From: Bradyrhizobiaceae bacterium
Lineage (GTDB): Bacteria; Pseudomonadota; Alphaproteobacteria; Rhizobiales; Xanthobacteraceae
Assembly (NCBI GenBank): GCA_020853885.1
Contig: JADYXZ010000014.1
Coordinates: 278,501 to 342,500 of the forward strand
Length of the DNA: 64,000 nt
Direction of reading: 5' to 3'
Both the position numbers and the translations under genes were made by a program. Positions 1-7,770 of the stretch are shown one piece after another (within the stretch, counting starts at the first letter, position 1; every line of letters begins with the position of its first letter). The notes beneath the pieces are model-generated. The model ran no database searches. It saw nothing but the letters and a program-made list of their open reading frames with translations, and was not told the DNA's origin.

Positions 1-197
1 GAGGTGCGGCGCCGCCACCACCCCGCGCTGCGACCGAATGCTCTCGTGAGCCATGCAAACCCCTCTCGAAAAGCTTCCGGCGGCTGGAGGCGGGCGATCG
101 GCTTGCTTGCGCCGACGATTGACGCCAGATTGCACGCCATTCTAGGCCGGCGTGGCGCGAACGCGAGCCGCCGGCCCGCGACAGGGAGCAGCAGGCG

Positions 198-449
198 ATG
201 GACGCAACGAGGCGCAAACCGGGCCGGATCAACTGGACGAACCTGATCACGGTCGGCTCCGCTGCAATTCTGATCGGCGCGATGATCGTCGGCCTCGGTG
301 TCGCCACGGGTTGGGCCGTCGCCGGCATCCTCGGCCTCGGCGACATAGGCGCGACGATCCTCGAAGTGCTCTTCACCGCCGTCGCGCTCGTCGGGCTCGT
401 CGCCTTCTGGCGCTCGGCGACGCGCGTCGAGCCGATCATCGAGCGCTGA
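198..449 (+). CDS. Small two-helix membrane protein, function unknown
   Basis: An 83-residue protein with two hydrophobic stretches, about residues 16-46 and 51-71, separated by a short turn and followed by a charged tail. The basic N-terminus (KPGRINW) suggests a cytoplasmic start. A GGGAG ribosome site at 184-188 lies 9 bases before the ATG, which supports this start. It stands alone ahead of the polyamine genes on the same strand. I do not recognise a family. The coding assignment rests on the ribosome site and clean hydrophobic segments. Confidence 0.55.
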   Translation: MDATRRKPGRINWTNLITVGSAAILIGAMIVGLGVATGWAVAGILGLGDIGATILEVLFTAVALVGLVAFWRSATRVEPIIER

Positions 450-460
450 GCGCTCCGCGC

Positions 461-529
461 GCGCCGAAAAAATTTCTTAACGAACGATTCAGTTCTCGCG
501 CGACGAGCGCGGCGCGAAATTTTTTGCGC
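461..529. other. AT-rich inverted repeat in intergenic region
   Basis: The arms are GCGC-CG-AAAAAATTT at 461-475 and AAATTTTTTGCGC at 517-529, about 41 bases apart, in an otherwise GC-rich sequence. It lies just after the small membrane protein and before the structured leader, so it may end the first transcript or carry the promoter of the leader. Nothing else is recognisable between 450 and 600. Confidence 0.35.
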
Positions 530-599
530 ACGCGTTCGATTTTTTCTTGCAACCAGGTGCGAAAGAGCATATCTGCCGAATTGCCCAATTTCGCACGTG

Positions 600-950
600 C
601 CTGTGGTCGCGTGCCGGTCGGCAGAAACCCGGACAAGAGGCCGGAAAGCTGTCGGGGCAGACCGGTAGCCGGAGCAACCGGCGAACCCCGCTCTCCGCGA
701 GGGACGCGACTTAAAGCAACGACGTAGCGGGCCTTATTGGTCTCTACCGGCTGATGGAAGAGCCGGGGGTTACTGAAGAGGCACTACTCTTGCCGGGCGT
801 GCGGTGCGGGGACCTCCCCAATCCAAGCAACGGCGCAAACGAAGGCCGGCATTGGCCGGCAAAGCGGGCGAAGGAAGCTCGCCACGGGAGAAGCGCGCAG
901 GCGCGATCCGTTGGCAACCGGAGCCCCGGGCTTGGAATGAGAAGGAGACG
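600..950 (+). promoter_or_regulatory. Structured 5' leader of ornithine decarboxylase, candidate speF leader RNA
   Basis: About 350 bases without a convincing gene precede the decarboxylase. They hold compact hairpins, for example GCCGG/CCGGC at 668-672/678-682 around AGCAA, and CCGGCT/AGCCGG at 747-752/761-766 around GATGGAAG. A long structured RNA upstream of ornithine decarboxylase is known in alphaproteobacteria as the speF leader (Rfam RF00518). Position, length and structure fit. I infer the match from context and have not scored it against a covariance model. Confidence 0.5.
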
Positions 951-956
951 TTCGAA

Positions 957-2087
957 GTGACCGACCGCATCCGCAAGTTTCTCCGCCGGCGCCGCGAGGA
1001 CGGGCCCTGCCTGGTCGTCGACCTCGAGGTGATCCGCGACAACTACCTCGCCTTCGCCAAGTCGCTGCCTGACACGCGCGTTTACTATGCCGTGAAGGCA
1101 AACCCGGCGCCCGAGATCCTGAAGCTTTTGGCCGACCTCGGCTCCTCCTTCGACACCGCGTCGATCGGAGAGATCGAGCTCGTGCTCGCCGCCGGTGCGA
1201 CCGCCGACCGCATCTCCTTCGGCAACACCATCAAGAAGGAGAAGGACGTCGCGCGCGCCTACGAACTCGGCGTGCGCCTGTTCGCGGCCGATTCCGAGGC
1301 CGAGGTCGAGAAGATCGGCCGCGCGGCCCCCGGCTCCAAGGTCTTCTGCCGCATCCTCTGCGACGGCTCCGGCGCCGAGTGGCCGCTGTCCCGCAAGTTC
1401 GGCTGCGCGCCCGAGATGGCGCCGCGGGTGCTCGAGCACGCCCACCGTCTGGGCCTCGTCGCCTACGGCATCTCCTTCCATGTCGGCTCGCAGCAGAACG
1501 ACGTGAAGGCCTGGGACAAGGCGCTCGCCTCCGCGTCCGCGATCTTCCGCGACATGTCGGAGCGCGGCATCAATCTCGCCATGGTCAACCTCGGCGGCGG
1601 CTTCCCCGCGCGCCTGCGCCCGAACGTGCCCAAGGTGCAGGACTATGGCCGCGCCATCTTCCGGGCGCTGCGCAAGCACTTCGGCAACCGCATCCCGGAG
1701 ACCATCATCGAGCCGGGCCGCGGCATGGTGGGTGACGCCGGCATCATCGAGGCGGAAGTCGTCCTGATCTCGAAGAAGTCGGACGACGACAATGTCCGCT
1801 GGGTCTATCTCGACATCGGCAAGTTCGGCGGCCTCGCCGAGACGATGGAGGAGGCGATCCGCTACCCGATCCGCACGCCGAAGGACGGCGACAAGACCGC
1901 GCCCTGCATCATCGCGGGGCCGACCTGCGATTCGGCGGACGTCCTCTACGAGAAGACGCCCTACCCGCTGCCCGTGTCGCTCGAGATCGGCGACAAGGTG
2001 CTGATCGAGGCGACCGGCGCCTACACGACGACCTACTCGTCGGTGGCTTTCAACGGCTTCCCGCCGCTGAAGTCCTATGTGATCTGA
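957..2087 (+). CDS. speF: Ornithine/lysine decarboxylase, fold-type III PLP enzyme
   Basis: A 376-residue enzyme of the eukaryote-like ornithine decarboxylase family, which makes putrescine from ornithine in the cytoplasm. The PLP lysine is K47 in YYAVKANP. A glycine-rich phosphate-binding stretch (LGGGFP) and the C-terminal CDSADVLYEK segment with the active-site Cys and Asp are present. The GTG start at 957 is chosen because GAAGGAG at 941-947 lies at normal spacing and the family similarity begins there; an ATG at 804 would add 51 unrelated residues. Homospermidine synthase follows on the same strand, so putrescine is probably the product. Some family members also use lysine, which cannot be excluded. 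Confidence 0.9.
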   Translation: MTDRIRKFLRRRREDGPCLVVDLEVIRDNYLAFAKSLPDTRVYYAVKANPAPEILKLLADLGSSFDTASIGEIELVLAAGATADRISFGNTIKKEKDVARAYELGVRLFAADSEAEVEKIGRAAPGSKVFCRILCDGSGAEWPLSRKFGCAPEMAPRVLEHAHRLGLVAYGISFHVGSQQNDVKAWDKALASASAIFRDMSERGINLAMVNLGGGFPARLRPNVPKVQDYGRAIFRALRKHFGNRIPETIIEPGRGMVGDAGIIEAEVVLISKKSDDDNVRWVYLDIGKFGGLAETMEEAIRYPIRTPKDGDKTAPCIIAGPTCDSADVLYEKTPYPLPVSLEIGDKVLIEATGAYTTTYSSVAFNGFPPLKSYVI

Positions 2088-2117
2088 CCACGATCGGCGC
2101 CGAATTCCGCATCCGAC

Positions 2118-2145
2118 CCCCGGCGCCCCGCGCCGGGGTCTTTTC
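2118..2145 (+). terminator. Rho-independent terminator after the decarboxylase gene
   Basis: A perfect 8-bp stem (CCCCGGCG 2118-2125 / CGCCGGGG 2131-2138) with a CCCCG loop is followed by TCTTTTCG. It lies 30 bases after the decarboxylase stop codon and separates it from homospermidine synthase, so the two genes are probably separate transcripts. Confidence 0.75.
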
Positions 2146-2287
2146 GTTTCATGGTCCAGCGACCATCGCTGCTCGATTGCGGCGGACGAAGATTGACGCG
2201 GCCTGCAATAGCATGGCCTTTGTAGGCTGAGTTCCATCGAGTGAAGGAGATTCGCGCGGCTTCGCGCACAGACTGGAGGTGCAGATC

Positions 2288-3718
2288 ATGGCCGATTGGC
2301 CGGTTTACGCGAAAATCGACGGCCCGATCGTTCTGGTGGGCTTCGGTTCAATCGGCAAGGGCGTGCTGCCTTTGATCGAGCGACATTTCACCTACGACAA
2401 GTCGAAGTTCGTCGTCATCGACCCCTCGGACAAGGATCGCCATCTGCTCGACGAGCGGGGCATCCGCTTTATCAAGGAAGCGCTCGTCCGCGACAATTAC
2501 CGGCAGATCATGGAGCCGTTGCTCAAGGCCGGTCCCGGCCGCGGCTTCTGCGTCAACGTCTCCGTCGACGTCGACTCGATCGCCATGATGGAGCTGTGCC
2601 GCGAGATCGGCGCGCTCTATGTCGACACCGTGATTGAGCCCTGGAAGGGCTTCTATTTCGACGAGAAGATGCCGACCGCGCAGCGCACCAACTACGCGCT
2701 GCGCGAGCTGCTGCTCGCCGCCCGCAACAGGAAGCCGGGCGGCCCCACCGCCGTCTCCTGCTGCGGCGCCAATCCCGGCATGGTCTCCTGGTTCGTAAAG
2801 CAGGCGCTGCTGAACCTTTCCAGCGACCTCGGCCTCGAATTCGAGGAACCGAAGACCCGCGAGGAGTGGGCCCGCCTGATGATGCAGGCGGGCGTCAAGG
2901 GCATCCATATCGCCGAGCGCGACACCCAGCGCTCGAAGAACCCGAAGCCCATGAACGTCTTCGTCAACACGTGGTCGGTGGACGGCTTCGTCTCCGAGGG
3001 CCTGCAGCCCGCCGAGCTCGGCTGGGGCACCCACGAGAAATGGATGCCGCCGAACGGCCATACCTACGAAAAGGGCACCCAGGCGGCAATCTTCCTGATG
3101 CAGCCGGGCGCCAACACGCGCGTGCGCTCCTGGTGCCCGACGCCGGGCGCGCAATACGGCTTCCTCGTCACCCACAACGAGGCGATCTCGATCGCCGACT
3201 TCTTCACGGTGCGGGATGGCGGCAAGGCAGCCTATCGGCCGACCGTCCACTATGCCTATCACCCGCCCAACGACGCCGTACTGTCGCTGCACGAGATGTT
3301 CGGCAATGGCGGACACGCGCAGCCGGTCTGGCACATCCTCGACGAGACCGAGATCGTCGACGGCACGGACGAGCTGGGCGTCCTGCTCTACGGCCACAAG
3401 CTGAACGCCTACTGGTACGGCTCGCAGCTTTCCATCGAGGAGACCCGGGCGATCGCGCCCTATCAGAACGCGACGGGTCTGCAGGTGACCTCGGCCGTGC
3501 TCGCCGGCATGGTGTGGGCGCTGGAGAATCCGAATGCCGGGATCGTCGAGGCGGACGAGGTGGACTTCCGCCGCTGCCTGCAGGTGCAGCTCCCCTATCT
3601 CGGGCCGGTCGTCGGCGTCTATACCGACTGGACGCCGGTCACGGGCCGCGGGGCGCTGTTCCCCGAGGACATGGATCCCTCCGACGCCTGGCAGTTCAAG
3701 AACGTGCTGGTGCGCTGA
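2288..3718 (+). CDS. hss: Homospermidine synthase
   Basis: A 476-residue NAD-dependent enzyme that condenses two putrescine molecules, or putrescine and spermidine, to sym-homospermidine, the usual long polyamine of many Rhizobiales. The N-terminal Rossmann motif is GFGSIG at 18-23. The IEPWKGFYFDEK and SCCGANPGMVSWFVKQAL segments are typical of the family and the length is normal. GGAGG at 2275-2279 lies 8 bases before ATG 2288; a GTG at 2279 in the same frame overlaps that site and was rejected. It follows the ornithine decarboxylase, which supplies its substrate. Confidence 0.93.
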   Translation: MADWPVYAKIDGPIVLVGFGSIGKGVLPLIERHFTYDKSKFVVIDPSDKDRHLLDERGIRFIKEALVRDNYRQIMEPLLKAGPGRGFCVNVSVDVDSIAMMELCREIGALYVDTVIEPWKGFYFDEKMPTAQRTNYALRELLLAARNRKPGGPTAVSCCGANPGMVSWFVKQALLNLSSDLGLEFEEPKTREEWARLMMQAGVKGIHIAERDTQRSKNPKPMNVFVNTWSVDGFVSEGLQPAELGWGTHEKWMPPNGHTYEKGTQAAIFLMQPGANTRVRSWCPTPGAQYGFLVTHNEAISIADFFTVRDGGKAAYRPTVHYAYHPPNDAVLSLHEMFGNGGHAQPVWHILDETEIVDGTDELGVLLYGHKLNAYWYGSQLSIEETRAIAPYQNATGLQVTSAVLAGMVWALENPNAGIVEADEVDFRRCLQVQLPYLGPVVGVYTDWTPVTGRGALFPEDMDPSDAWQFKNVLVR

Positions 3719-3725
3719 CGATCAG

Positions 3726-3778
3726 TCGCCTCATGGTTCGAGACGCGCCGCTTCGCGGCGCGCTTCACCATGAGGCGA
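3726..3778. repeat. REP-type palindrome
   Basis: A near-perfect palindrome with outer arms TCGCCTCATGGT / ACCATGAGGCGA and an inner GCGCCGC-TTC-GCGGCGC hairpin. It lies just after homospermidine synthase. It belongs to the same family as the other CCTCAT/ATGAGG palindromes in this window. Confidence 0.8.
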
Positions 3779-3801
3779 AGCGTGTTGCCGAAAACAAATC
3801 G

Positions 3802-3871
3802 CCCTCATGCTGAGGAGCCCGCCGGACCCCGGCGAAAGCCGGGGGCAGGCGGGCGTCTCGAAGCATGAGGG
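3802..3871. repeat. REP-type palindrome, second copy in tandem
   Basis: Begins CCCTCATGCTGAGGAG and ends CTCGAAGCATGAGGG, with a CCCCGGC/GCCGGGG hairpin in the centre. It lies between the convergent homospermidine synthase and metal-binding protein genes and may act as a bidirectional transcription stop. Confidence 0.8.
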
Positions 3872-3879
3872 TGATTTGC

Positions 3880-4782
3880 TCAACTCATCAGCGCGGCCGC
3901 GAACTGGCGCAGGTTGTGGCGCATCATGTCGATATAGGTCGGCGCCGGGCCATTCTCGCCGGACAGTGCGTCCGAATAGAGCGTGCCGCCGATCTTCGCC
4001 CCCGTCTCGCCGGCGATGCGCCTGACGAGGCGCGGATCGGACACGTTCTCCAGGAATACGGCCGGGATCTTCTGCGCCTTGATCTGCCGGATGATGCGGG
4101 CGACGTCGCGCGCCGACGCATCGGCTTCCGTCGAGACCCCCTGTGGTGAAACAAACTGGATGCCGTAGGCCGCCTGAAAATAGGCGAGCGCATCGTGCGA
4201 GGTAATCACCTTGCGCCGGGCCGGCGGGATGCCGGCGACCGCCGTGCGGATTTCCTGGTCGAGCGCGTCGAGCTTGCCGAGATAGGCGGCGGCATTCGCT
4301 TCATAGGCACCCTTCCCGTCCGGATCGGCCTTGATCAGTGCGTCGCGGATATTGGCGACATAGATTTTCGCGTTCGGCACCGACTGCCAGGCGTGCGGAT
4401 CGACCTCGTGGTCATGTCCGTGCCCATGATCCTGCCCGCCCTCCGGGCGCAGGGCCTTGATGCCTTTGGTGGCGACGACGATCTGCGCCCTAGTGCCTGA
4501 CGCCTTGACGAGGCGCTCGATCCACCCTTCGAACCCGAGCCCGTTCGTGAATACGACCTTGGCCGCGGCGACGTTCTTCGCGTCCGCGGGCGTCGCGGAA
4601 TAGACGTGCGCGTCACCGTCGGCGCCGACGAGCGTCGTCAGCGCGATCCGCTCGCCGCCGACGTTCTTCACGAAATCCGCAAGGATGGAGAAGGTCGCCA
4701 CCACCGGCAGCTTCTCCTGGGCAAAGGCCGGCGTCGCGGCAAACGCGAAAGCGGCGGCGAGGATCAGGCGGCGCGCGAACAT
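3880..4782 (-). CDS. Zinc/manganese ABC transporter, periplasmic binding protein (ZnuA-like)
   Basis: A 300-residue cluster A-I metal receptor. A signal peptide covers about residues 1-21 (ending TPAFA). Predicted metal ligands are H59 (DAHV), H130 (VDPHAW), H196 (SHDAL) and D271 (SDAL). A histidine-rich loop, DHGHGHDHEVDPH at 118-130, is typical of zinc-binding ZnuA proteins and argues for zinc over manganese. It is the last gene of a leftward operon with the permease and ATPase. The Zur-like site upstream of the operon supports zinc control. ZnuA, AdcA and MntC-like proteins are hard to separate by eye. Confidence 0.85.
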   Translation of the reverse strand: MFARRLILAAAFAFAATPAFAQEKLPVVATFSILADFVKNVGGERIALTTLVGADGDAHVYSATPADAKNVAAAKVVFTNGLGFEGWIERLVKASGTRAQIVVATKGIKALRPEGGQDHGHGHDHEVDPHAWQSVPNAKIYVANIRDALIKADPDGKGAYEANAAAYLGKLDALDQEIRTAVAGIPPARRKVITSHDALAYFQAAYGIQFVSPQGVSTEADASARDVARIIRQIKAQKIPAVFLENVSDPRLVRRIAGETGAKIGGTLYSDALSGENGPAPTYIDMMRHNLRQFAAALMS

Positions 4783-4791
4783 GACAGACTC

Positions 4792-5667
4792 CTAGGCTTC
4801 CAGATGACGTCCCGGCACGAAGCGGCGGCGCAGGCCGCCGACCGGGCCGAGCGCCAGCGATCCCGCGTAGATCACACCCGCCACCAGGATGATGGCCGGG
4901 CCCGACGGCGCAGCGAAGTGATACGAGACGAGCAGCCCGCCGACGCCCGAAACGAACGCGAGCACGACCGACAGCACGATCATGCGCGTGAGATCGGCGG
5001 CCCAGAAGCGGGCGGCGATCGCCGGCAGCATCATGATGCCGACCGCGAGCAGCGTGCCGAGCGCATGGAACCCGCCCACGAGATTGAGCACGACGAGCGC
5101 GAGAAACACGATATGCGAGGGCGCTCCGGTGCGGCTCACCGAGCGCAGGAAGCCCGGATCGACGCATTCCAGCACGAGCGGCCGCCAGATCACCGCGAGC
5201 GCACCGAGCGTCACGGTCGCGAAGGCGGCAAGCAGGATCAGCGTCGCGTCGTCGAGCGCGAGCACCGAGCCGAACAGGATGTGCAGGAGGTCGACATTGG
5301 AGCCGCGCACCGAAACGATAAGGACGCCCAACGCGAGCGACACGAGATAGAAGGCGGCGAGCGAGGCATCTTCCTTCAACTCCGTCGCCCGCGCCACCAC
5401 GCCCGCGCCGATCGCCACCGCCGAGCCCGCGAGAATGCCGCCAAGCGTCATGGCGAAAAGGTCGAAGCCCGCAATGAGGAAGCCGAGTGCGGCGCCCGGC
5501 AGGATTGCATGCTGCATGGCGTCGCCCGTCAGGCTCATGCGCCGCAGCATCAGGAACACGCCGATCGGCGCCGCGCCGAAGGAGAGCGCGAGCACGCCGA
5601 CGAGCGCGCGGCGCATGAACTCGAACTCGGCGAACGGCGCGATGAAGATGTCGTAGAGGGTTTCCAC
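4792..5667 (-). CDS. Zinc/manganese ABC transporter permease (ABC-3 family)
   Basis: A 291-residue inner-membrane permease of the ZnuB/MntB family with about eight hydrophobic helices. The GDAMQHAILPGAALGF segment is the conserved region of this family that contacts the ATPase. Start ATG 5667 follows the ATPase stop by about 20 bases and the stop lies 9 bases before the binding-protein gene, so the three genes are one transcript. It forms the channel through which metal released by the binding protein enters the cytoplasm. Confidence 0.88.
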   Translation of the reverse strand: METLYDIFIAPFAEFEFMRRALVGVLALSFGAAPIGVFLMLRRMSLTGDAMQHAILPGAALGFLIAGFDLFAMTLGGILAGSAVAIGAGVVARATELKEDASLAAFYLVSLALGVLIVSVRGSNVDLLHILFGSVLALDDATLILLAAFATVTLGALAVIWRPLVLECVDPGFLRSVSRTGAPSHIVFLALVVLNLVGGFHALGTLLAVGIMMLPAIAARFWAADLTRMIVLSVVLAFVSGVGGLLVSYHFAAPSGPAIILVAGVIYAGSLALGPVGGLRRRFVPGRHLEA

Positions 5668-5688
5668 GGGACGGTCCTGTTGCGGCGA

Positions 5689-6429
5689 TCAGGCAGCGTG
5701 CTCTTCGCAGACGGCCGCGTGGTCGTCGAACGCCTCGCACATGCGCCGCGCCCGCAGGAGGTTCTCCGGCCGCAGCACCTCGCCGGTCGGCCCCCAGGCC
5801 ACGGGCGAGCGCGCGAGCAGGAGCGTCTCCGGAAAGCGCTGCCGCACCACCTCGTAATCGTGCAGAACGGCAATGATCGTGCGCGCTTCCGCGTGCCAGC
5901 GCCGGATCAGATCGAGAAGATCGGCGACCGTGCCCGCGTCGAGCGAGGCGAACGGCTCGTCGAGCAGGATCAGCTTCGCGTCCTGCAGCAGGAGCCGCGC
6001 GAACAGCGCGCGCTGCATCTGCCCGCCGGAGAGCGTGCCGATCGCGCGCCCCTCGAAGCCCGGAAGGCCCACGGTCGCGATTGCGCGCTCGATCGTGTCG
6101 CGCTCCGATTTGCCGATGCGGCCGCCGAGCCCGGCGCGGCGCCACAGGCCCATCGCCACCAGGTCATAGACGGAGATCGGAAACGAGCGGTCGATTTCGG
6201 CGATCTGCGGCAGATACGCCACTTCGCTCGGCGCGACGCCGTGGTCGATCGCACCGGCGAGCGGCCGCAGCAGCCCGACGATGCCCTTCAGGAGCGTCGA
6301 CTTGCCCGCCCCATTCGGGCCAACGAGCGCAAGCAACGCGCCGTCCGCCACGGCGCCATCGAGATGATGCACGGCCGGATGCCGGTCGTAGCCGAGCGTG
6401 AGATCGCGGAAGCGCAGCGCCGCGGTCAT
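5689..6429 (-). CDS. Zinc/manganese ABC transporter ATP-binding protein
   Basis: A 246-residue ATPase that powers the metal importer. Walker A is GPNGAGKS at 37-44, the signature LSGGQ at 133-137 and Walker B LILLDEP at 153-159. The start at 6429 (MTAALRF) is preferred over a longer frame reaching 6603 because ABC homology begins here and its ATG overlaps the stop of a small coupled gene (ATGA). It is followed by the permease and the metal receptor in the same direction. Confidence 0.88.
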   Translation of the reverse strand: MTAALRFRDLTLGYDRHPAVHHLDGAVADGALLALVGPNGAGKSTLLKGIVGLLRPLAGAIDHGVAPSEVAYLPQIAEIDRSFPISVYDLVAMGLWRRAGLGGRIGKSERDTIERAIATVGLPGFEGRAIGTLSGGQMQRALFARLLLQDAKLILLDEPFASLDAGTVADLLDLIRRWHAEARTIIAVLHDYEVVRQRFPETLLLARSPVAWGPTGEVLRPENLLRARRMCEAFDDHAAVCEEHAA

Positions 6430-6587
6430 GACACGCTCCAGAGCAATGCCCAGGCGACGGCCGCCCACAACACCGCCGCGAGCCCAGCCGCGATCGCGAG
6501 CCGTTGCGCCACCGACAATCGCAGGAGCGAAGGCGGGACGACGGCGGACTGGGCCGGCGGATGCCGGTGCGTGATCGGGTCGTGCAT
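6426..6587 (-). CDS. 53-residue membrane protein coupled to the metal ABC operon
   Basis: Reading the minus strand from ATG 6587 gives MHDPITHRHPPAQ, a serine/leucine-rich linker and one clear transmembrane helix near the C-terminus (about residues 28-51, alanine/tryptophan rich, with WAAVAWALLW). Its TGA stop overlaps the ATG of the ATP-binding protein (ATGA), typical of translational coupling. The N-terminus has three histidines that could touch metal, but this is speculation. The gene is easily missed because of its size. It would be the first gene of the operon behind the Zur-like site. Confidence 0.55.
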   Translation of the reverse strand: MHDPITHRHPPAQSAVVPPSLLRLSVAQRLAIAAGLAAVLWAAVAWALLWSVS

Positions 6588-6629
6588 GCAGACAAGAACC
6601 CATGCGAGGCCAGTTCGGCCTCGATCTTA

Positions 6630-6644
6630 TGTTATATTATATCA
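6630..6644 (-). promoter_or_regulatory. Candidate Zur operator of the metal ABC operon
   Basis: The AT-rich near-palindrome TGTTATATTATATCA lies about 45 bases upstream of the 53-residue gene. It resembles the known alphaproteobacterial Zur box, whose core is TGTTATAnTATAACA. The surroundings are GC-rich, so the tract stands out. Zur binding would repress the operon when zinc is plentiful. No zur gene is in the window. Confidence 0.55.
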
Positions 6645-6724
6645 TTCAAACCCGTGACACAATATCAATTGGATCGGCGCTCGACGCGCTGGAAAACGCG
6701 CAATCCGCCGCTCGATAAAGAGGC

Positions 6725-7531
6725 TTAGCCGAGCGGTCCCGGCTGCAGCCGTTTCAGGTCGAAGCGGTCGACATCCTGCAGGAGCTCGATGAAGGCGCGC
6801 GCACCATGCTCGAGCGCCGCCTCGCCCTTCTCCTTCGACGCCGCCCGCGCGTCGCCCACGGCGCCCGCCGGATTCAGATCCTGCGTCATCCAGCCGAAGC
6901 CCGCCGGCCGGTCCGCACGCAGCCACTTGAATTCCTTTTCCATTGCCAGCGTCGCTGATTGGAAATCGGCGGCCTTCTCCATGCGCACGAGATCGGGCCG
7001 CAGCGCCAGCATCAGCGACGTCTCGATCGCGCCGCCATGAATGCCATGCACGCGCTCGGCCTCGCCGAAGAGCCCTTCCGGATAGCCGAACCGGCTCCAG
7101 CTTGCGGTGGCGACGAGCACGCCGAACTGCACGCGCAGCTCGCGCGCGACAAGCTCGAGCAATGCACTGTTGCCGCCGTGTGCATTGACGATCACGAGCT
7201 TGCGCACGCCCGCCCGATGCACGCGCTTGCCGATCCCAGCCCACGCGCGCAGCGCGGATTCGGCGGAGAGCGTCAGCGTGCCGGGATAGTCGAGATGCTC
7301 GTCCGACTTGCCGATCCACTGCAGCGGCAGGAACGTCACCGGCAGCGCGTCCGGCAGATGCCGCTGCACGCGCGCGAGATAACCCTCGGCGATATAGCCA
7401 TCGACGCCCACCGGCAGGTGCGGGCCATGCTGCTCCACCGCCGCGACCGGGAGCACGGCGATCCAGCGCGCGGGATCGCCGGCGCGGAAATCCTCCCACG
7501 TCATCTCGATCCACTGGCGTTTCGGAAGCAT
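6725..7531 (-). CDS. Creatininase-family amidohydrolase
   Basis: A 268-residue metal-dependent amidase of the creatininase/formamide-hydrolase superfamily. E33, H35 and D44 in AVEQHGPHLPVGVD match the zinc ligands of creatininase, and VNAHGGNSALLE supplies the central histidine loop. The start MLPKRQWIEMTWEDF is used; a further 12 upstream residues are not family-like. Members hydrolyse creatinine, N-formyl compounds or pterin and riboflavin precursors, so the substrate is open. It stands alone, divergent from an ABC importer, and may share its regulation. Confidence 0.82.
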   Translation of the reverse strand: MLPKRQWIEMTWEDFRAGDPARWIAVLPVAAVEQHGPHLPVGVDGYIAEGYLARVQRHLPDALPVTFLPLQWIGKSDEHLDYPGTLTLSAESALRAWAGIGKRVHRAGVRKLVIVNAHGGNSALLELVARELRVQFGVLVATASWSRFGYPEGLFGEAERVHGIHGGAIETSLMLALRPDLVRMEKAADFQSATLAMEKEFKWLRADRPAGFGWMTQDLNPAGAVGDARAASKEKGEAALEHGARAFIELLQDVDRFDLKRLQPGPLG

Positions 7532-7770
7532 GGCCGATCCGTAAAAAGCGCCGCACCCTAAGAGCAAGGCCCAACGACTGCAAGAAGTGGGCGCCGGACG
7601 CCGCCCACCGTATGGGCAGGATCCTCCATTCTTGATTAATAATCATGCGCGGACGGCGGACATTTGACCGCGCAATTGCCTTGTCTCCTGCGGCAAGGCG
7701 TGCTGATTGCGCAGCGCGGAAGGACGGCCTTTGCGCCGCGCCTCGCAGAGTTCGATTGGAGAAGCCGCCG

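Noticed and set aside
4..246. Open frame at the very start of the window
   Set aside because: Arg/Ala-rich with no motif, overlaps the membrane-protein start in another frame, and may be a shadow. The first 190 bases show no supported gene.
744..2237. Long open frame on the minus strand opposite the ornithine decarboxylase and its leader
   Set aside because: Compositionally a shadow of the decarboxylase gene; no motif or ribosome site supports it.
4606..6657. 683-residue plus-strand open frame across the zinc ABC genes
   Set aside because: Arg/His/Glu-rich low-complexity translation opposite three well-recognised genes; it is a shadow of their codon bias.
7571..7770. Possible TPP riboswitch before the NMT1-type importer
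   Set aside because: The conserved CTGAGA and ACCTGA-type boxes are not present, so the thiamine link has no support from the leader.
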